From positions 2,284,501 through 2,348,500 of the forward strand of contig NZ_FMBM01000002.1 in the NCBI RefSeq assembly GCF_900094735.1: a stretch of 64,000 nt of DNA, in the 5' to 3' direction. The stretch comes from Saliniramus fredricksonii. GTDB taxonomy: Bacteria; Pseudomonadota; Alphaproteobacteria; Rhizobiales; Beijerinckiaceae. Both the position numbers and the translations under genes were made by a program. The first letter of the stretch is position 1. Every line of letters begins with the position of its first letter. Shown one piece after another: positions 56,135 through 64,000 of this stretch. The notes beneath the pieces are model-generated. The model was not told the origin of the DNA and ran no database searches. It saw nothing but the letters and a program-made list of their open reading frames with translations.

Positions 56135-56683
56135 ATGGCGTTTCTCAGAGGTCTGGTGCGCATCATCGATGCCATCAACGAGCATGTGGGGCGCGCAACG
56201 GCCTGGCTCATGGTGCTCATGGTGCTGATCGCCTTTGTCGTGGTGCTCTTGCGCTACGTCTACGGGCTCGGTTGGGTCGCGTTGCAGGAATCCTTTGTCT
56301 GGTTGCACGGCACCGTCTTCATGATGGGCGCAGCCTACACGTTGCTGCATGACGGCCATGTCCGCGTCGATGTCTTCTATCGCCCCGCCAGCGCTCGCAC
56401 CAAGGCGATGATCAATCTCTTCGGATCCCTCTTCCTGCTGATGCCCATGATCCTCGTGGTACTGTATTACAGCCAGGGCTTCGTCATCCGCTCATGGGAT
56501 CGCCTAGAGGGTTCGAGCGAGGCGGGGGGTCTTCCCGGCCTGTTCCTGCTCAAGACGGTGATTCCGATCTTCGGCGTGCTGATGCTCTTGCAGGGCGTCT
56601 CCCTCATCGGTCGTAGTCTCCTCGTCCTGAAGGGCGACATGCGCTACGCGTCATCCCAAGACGAACCTCACGAAGTGGCCTGA
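56135..56683 (+). CDS. TRAP transporter small permease subunit (DctQ type)
   Basis: The 182-residue membrane protein has four predicted helices at about 22-44, 55-74, 90-115 and 135-160. The family region LRYVYGLGWVALQESFVWLHGTVFMMGAAYTLLHDGHVRVDVFY (about 33-77) is clear; DctQ proteins bind the large permease and help form the TRAP importer with a periplasmic binding protein. GGGGGG lies a few bases before ATG 56135. The large subunit starts five bases after its stop. No dctP-type gene occurs on either side. Confidence 0.9.
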   Translation: MAFLRGLVRIIDAINEHVGRATAWLMVLMVLIAFVVVLLRYVYGLGWVALQESFVWLHGTVFMMGAAYTLLHDGHVRVDVFYRPASARTKAMINLFGSLFLLMPMILVVLYYSQGFVIRSWDRLEGSSEAGGLPGLFLLKTVIPIFGVLMLLQGVSLIGRSLLVLKGDMRYASSQDEPHEVA

Positions 56684-56688
56684 CGAAG

Positions 56689-58281
56689 ATGGATCCTGTA
56701 CTTCTCGGGGAGATTCTCAGTCTCCTGATGTTTGCGACTGCCTGTGTCGTTCTGCTGCTGGGCTTTCCTGTCGCGTTTTCGCTCGCGGGCGTCGCCCTGT
56801 TCTTCTTCGCCATCGGCTACGGCCTCGATATCGTGCGCCTGAGCGATCTCGGTGCGCTGCCGAACCGTTATTTCGGCACGATGACGAATTACATTCTCGT
56901 CGCCGTGCCGCTCTTCGTCTTCATGGGCGTGATGCTGGAGCGCTCGCGCATCGCCGAAAGCCTGCTCGAGACGATGGGGCAATTGTTCGGCTCGCTGCGC
57001 GGCGGCCTGGGCGTCGCCGTGGTGCTGGTGGGCATGCTGCTCGCCGCCTCGACCGGCATCGTCGGGGCGACCGTGATCACCATGGGGCTGCTCAGCCTGC
57101 CTGTGATGATCAATAACGGCTATGACAAGCGGCTGGCCACGGGCGTGATCTGCGCCTCGGGCACGCTCGGCCAGATCATCCCGCCCTCGATCGTGCTCGT
57201 CCTGCTCGGCGACATTCTGCAGGGCGCCGCTTCGCAGGCCCGTAACACCCTGATGGCAGAGGGTCAGTGGGACGTCGTGGTGCGCCCCGTCAACGTGCTC
57301 GATCTCTTCGCCGGCGCGCTGATGCCCGGGCTGATGCTGGTCGGCATGTACATGGCCTATGTCATGCTCGTTGCCACTTTCCGCCCCGCCGCCTGCCCGC
57401 CCATCCCCGTCAATATCAACAAGCGGGAATTGCGCAAGAAGGTGCTCCGGGTGCTGGTGCCCCCCTCTGTGCTGATCCTCGCCGTGCTCGGCTCCATTCT
57501 GGTCGGCGCCGCGCCGCCCACCGAAGCCGCGGCCGTCGGTGCCGTCGGTGCGGTGCTGCTGGCCGGGCTTGCCATCGCGAACGAGGAGAGTCCACCCTGG
57601 CCCATCTACGCGGCCGGTCTCGCGGTGGCCTTCATCGTCTTCTCGCGCCTCTTCTTCAATCTGAGCTTCCAGCGCAGCGTCGTCGAATTCACCACCTGGC
57701 TGGCCATTGCGGCGGTGACCGTCGCTGTCGCCATTCTCGTCTACGGAATCGTGGTCGCTTTCTGGCGCACCTTCCGGGCCGGCATTCTCACGGAAGTGAT
57801 GCGCTCCTCGATGCAGATCACCGTGATGGTCTTCGTCATCCTGCTCGGCGCCTCGGTCTTCGCGCTGGTCTTCCGGTCGCTGGGCGGTGAGGAAATCGTC
57901 ACGGACGTGCTCAACAACCTGCCCGGCGGGGCCTTCGGCGCGGTGATGGCGGTGATGGCGCTGATGTTCTTCCTCGGCTTCTTCCTCGATTACATCGAGA
58001 TCATCTTCGTGGTCGTGCCGATCGTCGCGCCGATCCTGCTGATGATGGGGGTTGATCCGGTCTGGCTCGGCGTGATGATGTCGATCAACCTGCAGATGAG
58101 CTTCCTGACGCCTCCCTTCGGCTTCGCGCTGTTCTATCTGCGCGGCGTCGCGCCGGCGAGTGTCACCACGATGGACATCTACAAGGGCATCATCCCCTTC
58201 GTGCTGATCCAGCTTCTGGCGCTGGCTCTGATCTGGTACTTCCCGCAGATCGCCCTGTGGCTGCCCGATCTCGTCGGATAG
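56689..58281 (+). CDS. TRAP transporter large permease subunit (DctM type)
   Basis: This 530-residue membrane protein is the sodium-coupled transport subunit of a TRAP importer. Family motifs are visible: LLGFPVAFSLAGVALFFF, VAVPLFVFMGVMLERSRIAESLLETMGQLFGSLRGGLGVAVVLVGMLLAASTGIVGATVITMG (about 67-132), CASGTLGQIIPPSIVLVLLGD, SILVGAAPPTEAAAVGAVGAV and the C-terminal LTPPFGFALFYLRGVAP. It is about 100 residues longer than standard DctM, with additional hydrophobic segments near 300-360; similar long versions exist. The cognate binding protein must be encoded elsewhere. Confidence 0.92.
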   Translation: MDPVLLGEILSLLMFATACVVLLLGFPVAFSLAGVALFFFAIGYGLDIVRLSDLGALPNRYFGTMTNYILVAVPLFVFMGVMLERSRIAESLLETMGQLFGSLRGGLGVAVVLVGMLLAASTGIVGATVITMGLLSLPVMINNGYDKRLATGVICASGTLGQIIPPSIVLVLLGDILQGAASQARNTLMAEGQWDVVVRPVNVLDLFAGALMPGLMLVGMYMAYVMLVATFRPAACPPIPVNINKRELRKKVLRVLVPPSVLILAVLGSILVGAAPPTEAAAVGAVGAVLLAGLAIANEESPPWPIYAAGLAVAFIVFSRLFFNLSFQRSVVEFTTWLAIAAVTVAVAILVYGIVVAFWRTFRAGILTEVMRSSMQITVMVFVILLGASVFALVFRSLGGEEIVTDVLNNLPGGAFGAVMAVMALMFFLGFFLDYIEIIFVVVPIVAPILLMMGVDPVWLGVMMSINLQMSFLTPPFGFALFYLRGVAPASVTTMDIYKGIIPFVLIQLLALALIWYFPQIALWLPDLVG

Positions 58282-58411
58282 CCGGACTCCTGATCCAGGA
58301 TATCGTGCAGATATCCCGGCAATCGATCTGGGAACGAAACGGCGGTGCGGCGCATTGGCCCGCGCCGCCCTTGCCGCTGAAGGAAGGCTGCGCGCTCAAG
58401 GCTGCGCGCTC

Positions 58412-59707
58412 TCAGGCGCTGCGGCTCAGGACGGCGATGAAGAAGCCGTCCGTGCCGGTGCGCAACGGCGTCAGCTGAAGCCCATAACCGGTCTTGCGAC
58501 TCACATCCGCCAGCCTTCCGAGCCCCGCCTGCGCGAGCCATTCCGTGTCAGGCACCGCCGTGAAGCGCGGATCGCGCGCCAGCAGCCCGGCTATGGCCGC
58601 GTCATTCTCCGCCGGCAGGATCGAGCAGGTCACATAGACAAGCCGCCCGCCGGGCCTGACCAGCGCTGCGGCACGATCGAGCACCCGCTCCTGCTCGCTG
58701 ACGCGCCCCGAAAGGCTGCCGGGCCGCAGCCGCCATTTCGCATCCGGGTTGCGCCGCCAGGTCCCCGTACCCGAGCAGGGCGCGTCAACCAGGACGCAAT
58801 CGGCGCTGTCTGCAAGATCGGCCAGCGGATCCTCGGCTCCGCGCGGTGTGCGCACCTGTACGTTGCGGATGCCAGCGCGGGCGAGGCGGTCGTGGATCGG
58901 CGCGAGGCGGCGCTTGTCGGAATCGGTGGCGAAGATCTGGCCGCGATTCTCCATCATCGCGGCCATGGCGAGCGTCTTGCCTCCGCCACCCGCGCACAGA
59001 TCGATCACCTGCTCACCAGGGGCGGCGGCGCTGGCGCGCGCGGCGAGCTGCGAGCCCTCGTCCTGGATCTCGAATAACCCCTTGATGAATTCCGGCTCGC
59101 TCTGCAAGGCCGGTCCGCGCCCGTCAGGCCCGGGCAGGATACGCAGCCCATGCGGCGCATGCGGCGTCTCCACCGGTGCGAGATGGGCGAGCATGTCCTG
59201 CAAGGCGGTTCGGTCCGTCTTGAGCGTGTTGGCGCGGATATCCACCGGCGCGCGCGTCGCCAGCGCCTGCATTTCCGCCGCGCGATCATCCCCGAAAGCC
59301 TCCACGAGCGCCTCATCGAGCCATTCCGGATAATCCCCGGCCACCGCTGCCGGCGCATCGTCGGGCAGGGGCTGCGCCAGCCGCTCCCGCTCCGCATCGC
59401 TCAGCGGCGCAGGCGCGAAGCGGCTGCCATCGCACAAAGCCGCGATCGCATCGGCATCCTGCCCCCGCATCAGGGCGAGCATGCCGAGCACGAGCGCGCG
59501 TGGCGCGTCCGTCCCCATCAGCCAGGCCGCGCCCGCACGGCGGCGCAGGGTGTCATGCACCAGCGAGGCGATGGCCGCACGGTCCTTCGATCCCGCAAAA
59601 CGATGCGACAATCCCCAATCCTTGAGAGCCTCGGAGGCGGGGCGGCGACGGGCGTCGAGATCGGCGAGGATCTCCATGGCGGCGGATAGCCGGGCGGCCG
59701 GTGTCAT
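58412..59707 (-). CDS. rsmB: 16S rRNA (cytosine-C5)-methyltransferase, RsmB type
   Basis: The 431-residue SAM-dependent enzyme has an N-terminal NusB-like RNA-binding region (about 1-130) and a Rossmann methyltransferase domain (about 200-430). Motif I is VIDLCAGGGGKTLAMAA, motif IV DAPCSGTGTWRRNPD carries one catalytic cysteine, and motif VI VTCSILPAEND the other; the pair defines m5C RNA methyltransferases. VDIRANTLKTDR is also typical. It is isolated on the minus strand. RsmF or other NSUN-like paralogues are alternatives. Confidence 0.9.
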   Translation of the reverse strand: MTPAARLSAAMEILADLDARRRPASEALKDWGLSHRFAGSKDRAAIASLVHDTLRRRAGAAWLMGTDAPRALVLGMLALMRGQDADAIAALCDGSRFAPAPLSDAERERLAQPLPDDAPAAVAGDYPEWLDEALVEAFGDDRAAEMQALATRAPVDIRANTLKTDRTALQDMLAHLAPVETPHAPHGLRILPGPDGRGPALQSEPEFIKGLFEIQDEGSQLAARASAAAPGEQVIDLCAGGGGKTLAMAAMMENRGQIFATDSDKRRLAPIHDRLARAGIRNVQVRTPRGAEDPLADLADSADCVLVDAPCSGTGTWRRNPDAKWRLRPGSLSGRVSEQERVLDRAAALVRPGGRLVYVTCSILPAENDAAIAGLLARDPRFTAVPDTEWLAQAGLGRLADVSRKTGYGLQLTPLRTGTDGFFIAVLSRSA

Positions 59708-59849
59708 CTTTTATACCAGTTCAATCGGCGCCATCCGGCCAGCGGGAGAATGGCTTGCTCAACGCATGGGGCCGCAGGAAAAATGTGTCGGAGCGTCCGG
59801 CCCGTACGAATCGCGCCGGGACACCGGTGAGAGGTAGCAGTCTATACCG

Positions 59850-60467
59850 TCACACGGCTCCTTGATAAGGGAGACCGTCATTCTCCAACTGCGCTTGCAG
59901 GAGAGCGGCGAGGCATTCTTCCATTTCCGCGAAGTTCAAGTGCCCTGCATCCCATTCCCGGTCAGCGGCAATCAGGGCGCTCTCGTATCCCTTCCGGTCA
60001 TCCCTGATGCGCTCGGGCACGATCTTCCTGCCGTGCAGGAGCGCCCCCGATCGCACGCAGAGCAGATAGTAGCAAACGGCCCGTGCAGTTCTCCCATTGC
60101 CCTCGATGAAGGGGTGAATCCAGTTCAGCCGCCAGAGCCCGTAGGCAGCAAGCTCTGTTTCCGTCCAGACATACCAGTTTTCCTGAACCGTCGAGATGAA
60201 GCGGTCCATCCACTCATCGACATCCTTGAAATGAGGCGGCTTGTGATTGCCGACATAGATCGGCTCGCGGCGGAACCGCCCTCCGAATTGTGAAATATTT
60301 GCAACCGCAACGTGATTGAGAGCCCACAGCAGATACTTGTCGAAAGCAGCTGGACCTTTAAGCAGGCCAATTTCTATACAATTTGTGAGAAGTTCGTACT
60401 GACGATTGAGATTTTGCTCTTGTATTCTATCAAAAAGATCTTGGTTCTCTTGCTCAAGAACAAACAT
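59850..60467 (-). CDS. Fic-domain protein (putative AMP-transferase toxin)
   Basis: The 205-residue protein has a complete Fic motif, HPFIEGNGR (H118-R126), with the catalytic histidine, acidic residue and arginine, so it may transfer AMP or a similar group to a target protein. FGGRFRREPIYVGNHKPPHF (about 61-80) forms the flap region. No standard inhibitory [S/T]xxxE[G/N] motif is obvious; TNCIEI near residue 28-33 is a partial match. The ATG at 60467 has GGGAG nearby. A 72-residue gene ends 33 bases upstream on the same strand, in the position typical of an antitoxin. The AT-rich DNA suggests acquisition by transfer. Confidence 0.88.
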   Translation of the reverse strand: MFVLEQENQDLFDRIQEQNLNRQYELLTNCIEIGLLKGPAAFDKYLLWALNHVAVANISQFGGRFRREPIYVGNHKPPHFKDVDEWMDRFISTVQENWYVWTETELAAYGLWRLNWIHPFIEGNGRTARAVCYYLLCVRSGALLHGRKIVPERIRDDRKGYESALIAADREWDAGHLNFAEMEECLAALLQAQLENDGLPYQGAV

Positions 60468-60500
60468 ACAATGATCTCTCCCGTCGGTACAGGGCTATGA

Positions 60501-60719
60501 TTATGCCTCTCGTCGACCGCTCACTCTGAGGCTGCGGGCGGCTTTCTCTGCCGAATCACGCGTGATGCGCGAACCTTTGGGAGCATTCCCATACACAAAG
60601 CTAATCCGTTGATCGAGCAGTTCTTCGTCGGTTAGTTCGACCGTTTTTGCCCGATCGAGAAGCGCCCGGAGGGCAGGCCGTTCAGGAGCGCGCTTGAGAG
60701 CGGATTTACGTTCTGCCAT
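60501..60719 (-). CDS. Small partner of the Fic protein, possible antitoxin (72 residues)
   Basis: I chose ATG 60719 because GGGAG lies seven bases upstream (60727-60731); an in-frame ATG at 60788 would add 23 residues. The protein is basic and polar: a lysine/arginine-rich N-terminus (MAERKSALKRAPERPALRAL), then VELTDEELLDQRISFVYGNAP and RITRDSAEKAARSL. It has no signal peptide or membrane segment. It immediately precedes the Fic gene in the antitoxin-toxin order, with 33 bases between. No canonical Fic inhibitory helix motif is visible, so the antitoxin role is inferred from position and size only. Confidence 0.62.
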   Translation of the reverse strand: MAERKSALKRAPERPALRALLDRAKTVELTDEELLDQRISFVYGNAPKGSRITRDSAEKAARSLRVSGRREA

Positions 60720-60868
60720 TGTGATTCTCCCATTCTTGATTTCGTCGACAATAGCCGCCCAATCCTTACCGGCAAGTGTTGAATCCATGCACCACTGCTC
60801 TGACCAACCTCGTACACCCCGACTAGGAAGTTGCTATGATTCGATAAAAATTTGATGCTTTTAAGACG

Positions 60869-61285
60869 CTAGAAAATAACAGAAAAGCCCAAGTCAACCC
60901 ACATGGCCATCAGGACGAACACGCCGATGACGTAAGCGGGACCGCGCAGTTTCACGTCGTTGGACGTGACGTGGATGGCCATATGGGCGATGCGGCTGAT
61001 CACGAAGGCCCAGGCGAGGGCGAGGAAGGCCGGCCCCGCCGTCTCGGCAATCAGCGCGAGCACGCTGACGAGATAGAACAGTGGCGGAATCTCGAGCTGG
61101 TTATGGAATGATGCCGCGACCTGCCGCGCCTTTTTCGGCCATTTGCCGTCGCCAAAGACCACGTCCTGCACATCGATCTCCTTGCGGGCGATGGCGGCAT
61201 AGCGTTCACGCCCCATCCAGAAGAGCAGGATGAAGGTCATGGCAACCTGAACGAAGACGGGGGCGAGGAGGCTTGCATGCGACAT
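60869..61285 (-). CDS. MAPEG-family membrane protein
   Basis: The 138-residue protein has four membrane helices, as in microsomal glutathione transferase-like (MAPEG) proteins. Family residues lie in the second part: RQVAASFHNQLEIPPLFYLVSVLAL (about 63-87) and FVISRIAHMAIHVTSNDVKLRGPAYVIGV (about 101-129), with the Asn-Glu and Arg residues of the glutathione site region. Bacterial members are often of unknown substrate. ATG 61285 matches family length; an upstream start at 61387 would add 34 unrelated residues. It is divergent from malate synthase. Confidence 0.85.
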   Translation of the reverse strand: MSHASLLAPVFVQVAMTFILLFWMGRERYAAIARKEIDVQDVVFGDGKWPKKARQVAASFHNQLEIPPLFYLVSVLALIAETAGPAFLALAWAFVISRIAHMAIHVTSNDVKLRGPAYVIGVFVLMAMWVDLGFSVIF

Positions 61286-61515
61286 GAGGACTAACTGGCA
61301 TTGCAAGAGCCTCGCGGCAAGTGTGTGCGAAGCGTGACCATAAAACATGCGCGCAATCTTTTCCGAATCCGCAAAAATAAAAGTCAATCTTTGAAATTGC
61401 AGGACCGCATCACGGCGCTATCCTCTCGGCATCGGAGAAATCCGCCCCCCCGGAGCCGCGAGACGGACTGATGGCGGGCGCAGAATCATTCAGGAAACGC
61501 ATCGGGGATCATGAC

Positions 61516-63693
61516 ATGAATGCGCAGAACACGGCGAATGATCGCATCACCGTCCATGGTCTTGGCATCGACAAGGCCCTGCACGGCTTCATCGAGAACG
61601 AGGCCCTGCCCGGGAGCGGTATCGCGCCGGACGCCTTCTGGTCCGGACTCGCGGCCCTGATCCACGATTTCGGCCCGCGCAACCGGGAACTCCTGGACAA
61701 GCGCGCGGCCATGCAGAAGCAGATCGACGACTGGCACCGCGAACGGCGCGGCAAGCCCTTCGACCTGCCCGCCTACAAGGCCTTCCTCGCGGAGATCGGC
61801 TATCTCGTGCCGGAAGGGCCGGATTTCACGGTCGAGACGCAAAATGTCGATCCGGAAATCGCCGAGATTGCCGGACCGCAGCTGGTCGTGCCGGTGATGA
61901 ATGCGCGCTACGCGCTCAATGCCGCCAATGCGCGCTGGGGTTCGCTCTATGATGCGCTCTACGGCACCGATGCAATGGGCGACCTGCCGCAGGGTTCGGA
62001 TTACGATCCCGCACGCGGCGCCCGCGTCATCGCCTGGGCCCGCAAATTCCTCGATGACAGCTTTCCCCTCACTGCGGGCTCGCATGCGGATGCACGCGAA
62101 TACCGCATCGCGGAGGGCGCGCTCGCCGTGGCGATGGCGGACGGCACCACCGCCGGCCTGAAGGATCCGGCGCAATTCGCCGGCCATGCGGGGGATGCGG
62201 GTACGCCCAAAGGCGTGCTTCTGCGCCATAACGGGCTGCATGCGGAAATCGTCATCGATCGCGAGCACGCCATCGGCCAGACAGACGCGGCGGGCGTCGC
62301 GGATGTGCTCATGGAAGCCGCCGTCTCGACGATCATGGATTGCGAGGATTCCATCGCCGCCGTCGATGCGCAGGACAAGGTCATGGCCTATCGCAACTGG
62401 CTCGGCCTGATGAAGGGCGATCTCGCGGAGGAGGTGTCAAAGGGCGGCACGCGCTTCACCCGACGCCTCAATCCGGATCGCAGCTACACCGCGCCGGACG
62501 GCTCCGCCCTCACGCTGCATGGGCGCTCGCTCATGCTGGTGCGCAATGTCGGGCATCTGATGACCAACCCCGCCATCCGCGACCGCGACGGCAACGAGGC
62601 CCCCGAAGGCCTGCTCGACGCCATGATCACGGCGCTGATCGCCATCCATGATCTGAAGCGCGATCCGGCCCGCCCCGGCAATTCCCGCGCGGGTTCGGTC
62701 TATATCGTCAAGCCGAAAATGCACGGGCCGGAAGAGGTCGCCTTCACCGACGCCATCTTCAGCCATGTCGAGAACGTGCTGGGGCTGTCGGCGAACACGC
62801 TCAAGGTCGGCATCATGGACGAGGAGCGGCGCACCACGGTCAATCTGAAGGAGTGCATCCGGGCGGCGAAGGCGCGCGTATGCTTCATCAATACCGGTTT
62901 CCTTGATCGCACCGGCGACGAGATCCACACCTCCATGGAAGCCGGCCCGATGGTGCGCAAGGCGGATATGAAGGGCCAGGCCTGGATCAAGGCCTATGAA
63001 GACTGGAACGTCGATATCGGCCTCGCCTGCGGCCTGCGCGGACGCGCCCAGATCGGCAAGGGCATGTGGGCGATGCCCGATCTGATGGCTGCGATGCTGG
63101 AGCAGAAGATCGGCCACCCCAAAGCCGGCGCGAATTGCGCCTGGGTGCCCTCCCCCACTGCCGCGGTGCTGCACGCCACGCATTACCATCAGATCGACGT
63201 CAAGGCGCGCCAGGGCGAGCTGGCAGGCCGCGAAGGCGCGCGCCTCGACGACATCCTCACCATCCCGCTTGCCGATCGCCCCAACTGGTCGGACGAGGAG
63301 GTTCGCTCCGAGATCGAGAACAATGCGCAGGGCATCCTCGGCTATGTGGTGCGCTGGGTCGATCAGGGTGTGGGCTGCTCCAAGGTGCCCGATATCAACG
63401 ATATCGGCCTGATGGAGGACCGCGCCACCTGCCGCATCTCCTCCCAGCACCTCGCCAATTGGCTGCATCACGGCGTTGTCAGCCGCGACCAGGTCATGGA
63501 GGTGATGCAGCGCATGGCGAAGGTCGTGGATCAACAGAATGCGGGCGATCCGGCCTATCAGCCGATGGCGCCGGACTTCGACGGCCCCGCCTTCAAGGCG
63601 GCCTGCGACCTCGTTTTTGAGGGCCGCGTCCAGCCCTCGGGTTATACCGAGCCGGTCCTGCATGCGCGACGGCTGGAAGCCAAGGGAGCCTGA
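61516..63693 (+). CDS. glcB: Malate synthase G
   Basis: The 725-residue enzyme condenses glyoxylate with acetyl-CoA to malate. The length is that of isoform G (about 720), longer than isoform A. Characteristic segments include LQPxxxG-like [32 protein letters not shown] (about 130-160), [17 protein letters not shown] (about 271-287), [48 protein letters not shown] (about 433-480) and the C-terminal [32 protein letters not shown] chose ATG 61516 with a GGGGAT site upstream; a start at 61471 is possible. It is followed by a hairpin and a convergent GntR-type regulator. Confidence 0.96.
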   Translation: MNAQNTANDRITVHGLGIDKALHGFIENEALPGSGIAPDAFWSGLAALIHDFGPRNRELLDKRAAMQKQIDDWHRERRGKPFDLPAYKAFLAEIGYLVPEGPDFTVETQNVDPEIAEIAGPQLVVPVMNARYALNAANARWGSLYDALYGTDAMGDLPQGSDYDPARGARVIAWARKFLDDSFPLTAGSHADAREYRIAEGALAVAMADGTTAGLKDPAQFAGHAGDAGTPKGVLLRHNGLHAEIVIDREHAIGQTDAAGVADVLMEAAVSTIMDCEDSIAAVDAQDKVMAYRNWLGLMKGDLAEEVSKGGTRFTRRLNPDRSYTAPDGSALTLHGRSLMLVRNVGHLMTNPAIRDRDGNEAPEGLLDAMITALIAIHDLKRDPARPGNSRAGSVYIVKPKMHGPEEVAFTDAIFSHVENVLGLSANTLKVGIMDEERRTTVNLKECIRAAKARVCFINTGFLDRTGDEIHTSMEAGPMVRKADMKGQAWIKAYEDWNVDIGLACGLRGRAQIGKGMWAMPDLMAAMLEQKIGHPKAGANCAWVPSPTAAVLHATHYHQIDVKARQGELAGREGARLDDILTIPLADRPNWSDEEVRSEIENNAQGILGYVVRWVDQGVGCSKVPDINDIGLMEDRATCRISSQHLANWLHHGVVSRDQVMEVMQRMAKVVDQQNAGDPAYQPMAPDFDGPAFKAACDLVFEGRVQPSGYTEPVLHARRLEAKGA

Positions 63694-63714
63694 AGCCCGT
63701 GATGCCATGCGATC

Positions 63715-63740
63715 TCCCCTCTCCCTCCAAGGAGAGGGGA
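63715..63740. terminator. Convergent hairpin between glcB and the GntR regulator
   Basis: TCCCCTCTCC (63715-63724) and GGAGAGGGGA (63731-63740) form a perfect ten-base stem with a six-base loop. It starts 22 bases after the glcB stop and lies between convergent genes, so it could stop transcripts from both sides. Neither side has a T-run. Similar CCCTCTCC/GGAGAGGG repeats are dispersed in many rhizobial genomes. Confidence 0.5.
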
Positions 63741-63816
63741 ACGCCGGCATCAGCCAGTGCGCAGAAATCGTCAGCCGTGCGGGGGATGCAGCGCGCTCTC
63801 CCTGGGCGAAAGACAC

Positions 63817-64000
63817 TCACTCATCGCCGACGACGAGTTCGACCCGCTCGCCGGCAAACCAGGTCCGGCCGTATTCGACGGGCCGGCCCTGGGGATCCAC
63901 ATTGATCCCGACGGTACGCAATAGCGGCGCACCGGGATCGAGCATGAGATGGCGCGCCTTGATGGCGTCGGCGATGCTGACAGAGACCCGGGTCTCGCGT
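63817..64000 (-). CDS. C-terminal end of a GntR/HutC-family regulator (partial)
   Basis: The minus-strand frame enters from the right edge and stops at 63817-63819. The 60 residues visible end a UTRA ligand-binding domain: DAIKARHLMLDPGAPLLRTVGI, DPQGRPVEYGRTWFAGERVELVVGDE. The pattern PLLRTxxI...GRPVEYGRTWFxGERVEL is the standard end of HutC/PhnF-type GntR regulators. The DNA-binding half is outside the window, so target and ligand are unknown; glcB is a neighbour but convergent. Confidence 0.85.
   Translation of the reverse strand, partial: RETRVSVSIADAIKARHLMLDPGAPLLRTVGINVDPQGRPVEYGRTWFAGERVELVVGDE

Noticed and set aside
55978-56352. Open frame overlapping the start of dctQ
   Set aside because: Its 3' half is dctQ in another frame and no ribosome binding site or family match is seen.

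Overview
The window looks like chromosome of a GC-rich alphaproteobacterium, most likely Hyphomicrobiales or a relative. This is inferred from gene content: adjacent addB-addA-trxA, the def-fmt-truA order, degP followed by rarA, a DUF2336 protein, a fused malic enzyme and a methylsuccinyl-CoA dehydrogenase of the ethylmalonyl-CoA pathway. I saw no rRNA, tRNA, CRISPR array, IS element or prophage. Most genes are densely packed housekeeping and carbon-metabolism genes; AT-richer stretches occur around 6.9-7.2 kb, 8.9-9.2 kb, 14.04-14.87 kb and 60.3-60.9 kb.

Layout. 0-4 kb: the end of a probable MFS transporter, methylsuccinyl-CoA dehydrogenase, an EamA exporter and a DpkA-type imine reductase. 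4-11 kb: a Sel1-repeat protein, a GAF-PAS-GGDEF-EAL protein and two tandem chemoreceptors with almost identical signalling halves. 11-14 kb: a DegP protease and RarA. 14-19.3 kb: an accessory-looking stretch with two small unrecognised membrane proteins, an MmeI-like fused restriction-modification enzyme whose putative -10 box sits inside a perfect palindrome, and a membrane-anchored thermonuclease. 19.3-27.4 kb (minus strand): a flavodoxin-reductase-like enzyme, thioredoxin and AddAB. 27.6-32.7 kb: malonyl-CoA decarboxylase and malonyl-CoA synthetase, then a LysE exporter with a divergent MocR regulator. 32.8-43.9 kb: a YkvA-like protein, TruA-Fmt-Def, malic enzyme, an ABC-F ATPase, an aldo-keto reductase, a DUF2336 protein with a tetrapeptide-repeat tail, ThpR and PhhB.

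43.9-48.4 kb: a DHDPS-family lyase and a sulfonate/nitrate-type ABC importer with an OsmC protein. 49.2-52.7 kb: a FabI-type reductase, a MaoC-phosphotransacetylase fusion and acetate kinase, tightly linked. 52.6-58.3 kb: a MATE exporter, an M20 dipeptidase and two TRAP membrane subunits without a binding protein. 58.4-64 kb: an RsmB-type methyltransferase, a Fic protein with a small upstream partner, a MAPEG protein, malate synthase G and the end of a GntR/HutC-type regulator.

How the genes fit together. Several loci handle acetyl-CoA and small acyl-CoA units: methylsuccinyl-CoA dehydrogenase makes mesaconyl-CoA, whose later cleavage yields glyoxylate; malate synthase G joins glyoxylate to acetyl-CoA; malic enzyme drains malate; MatAB recycles malonate to acetyl-CoA; and the Pta/AckA pair links acyl-CoA, acyl-phosphate and carboxylate. 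The least explained parts are the 14-15 kb membrane-protein/restriction region, the Fic pair, the dyad between the chemoreceptors and the MaoC-Pta cluster. All functions come from reading the translated sequence and recalling protein families; no database search was possible.
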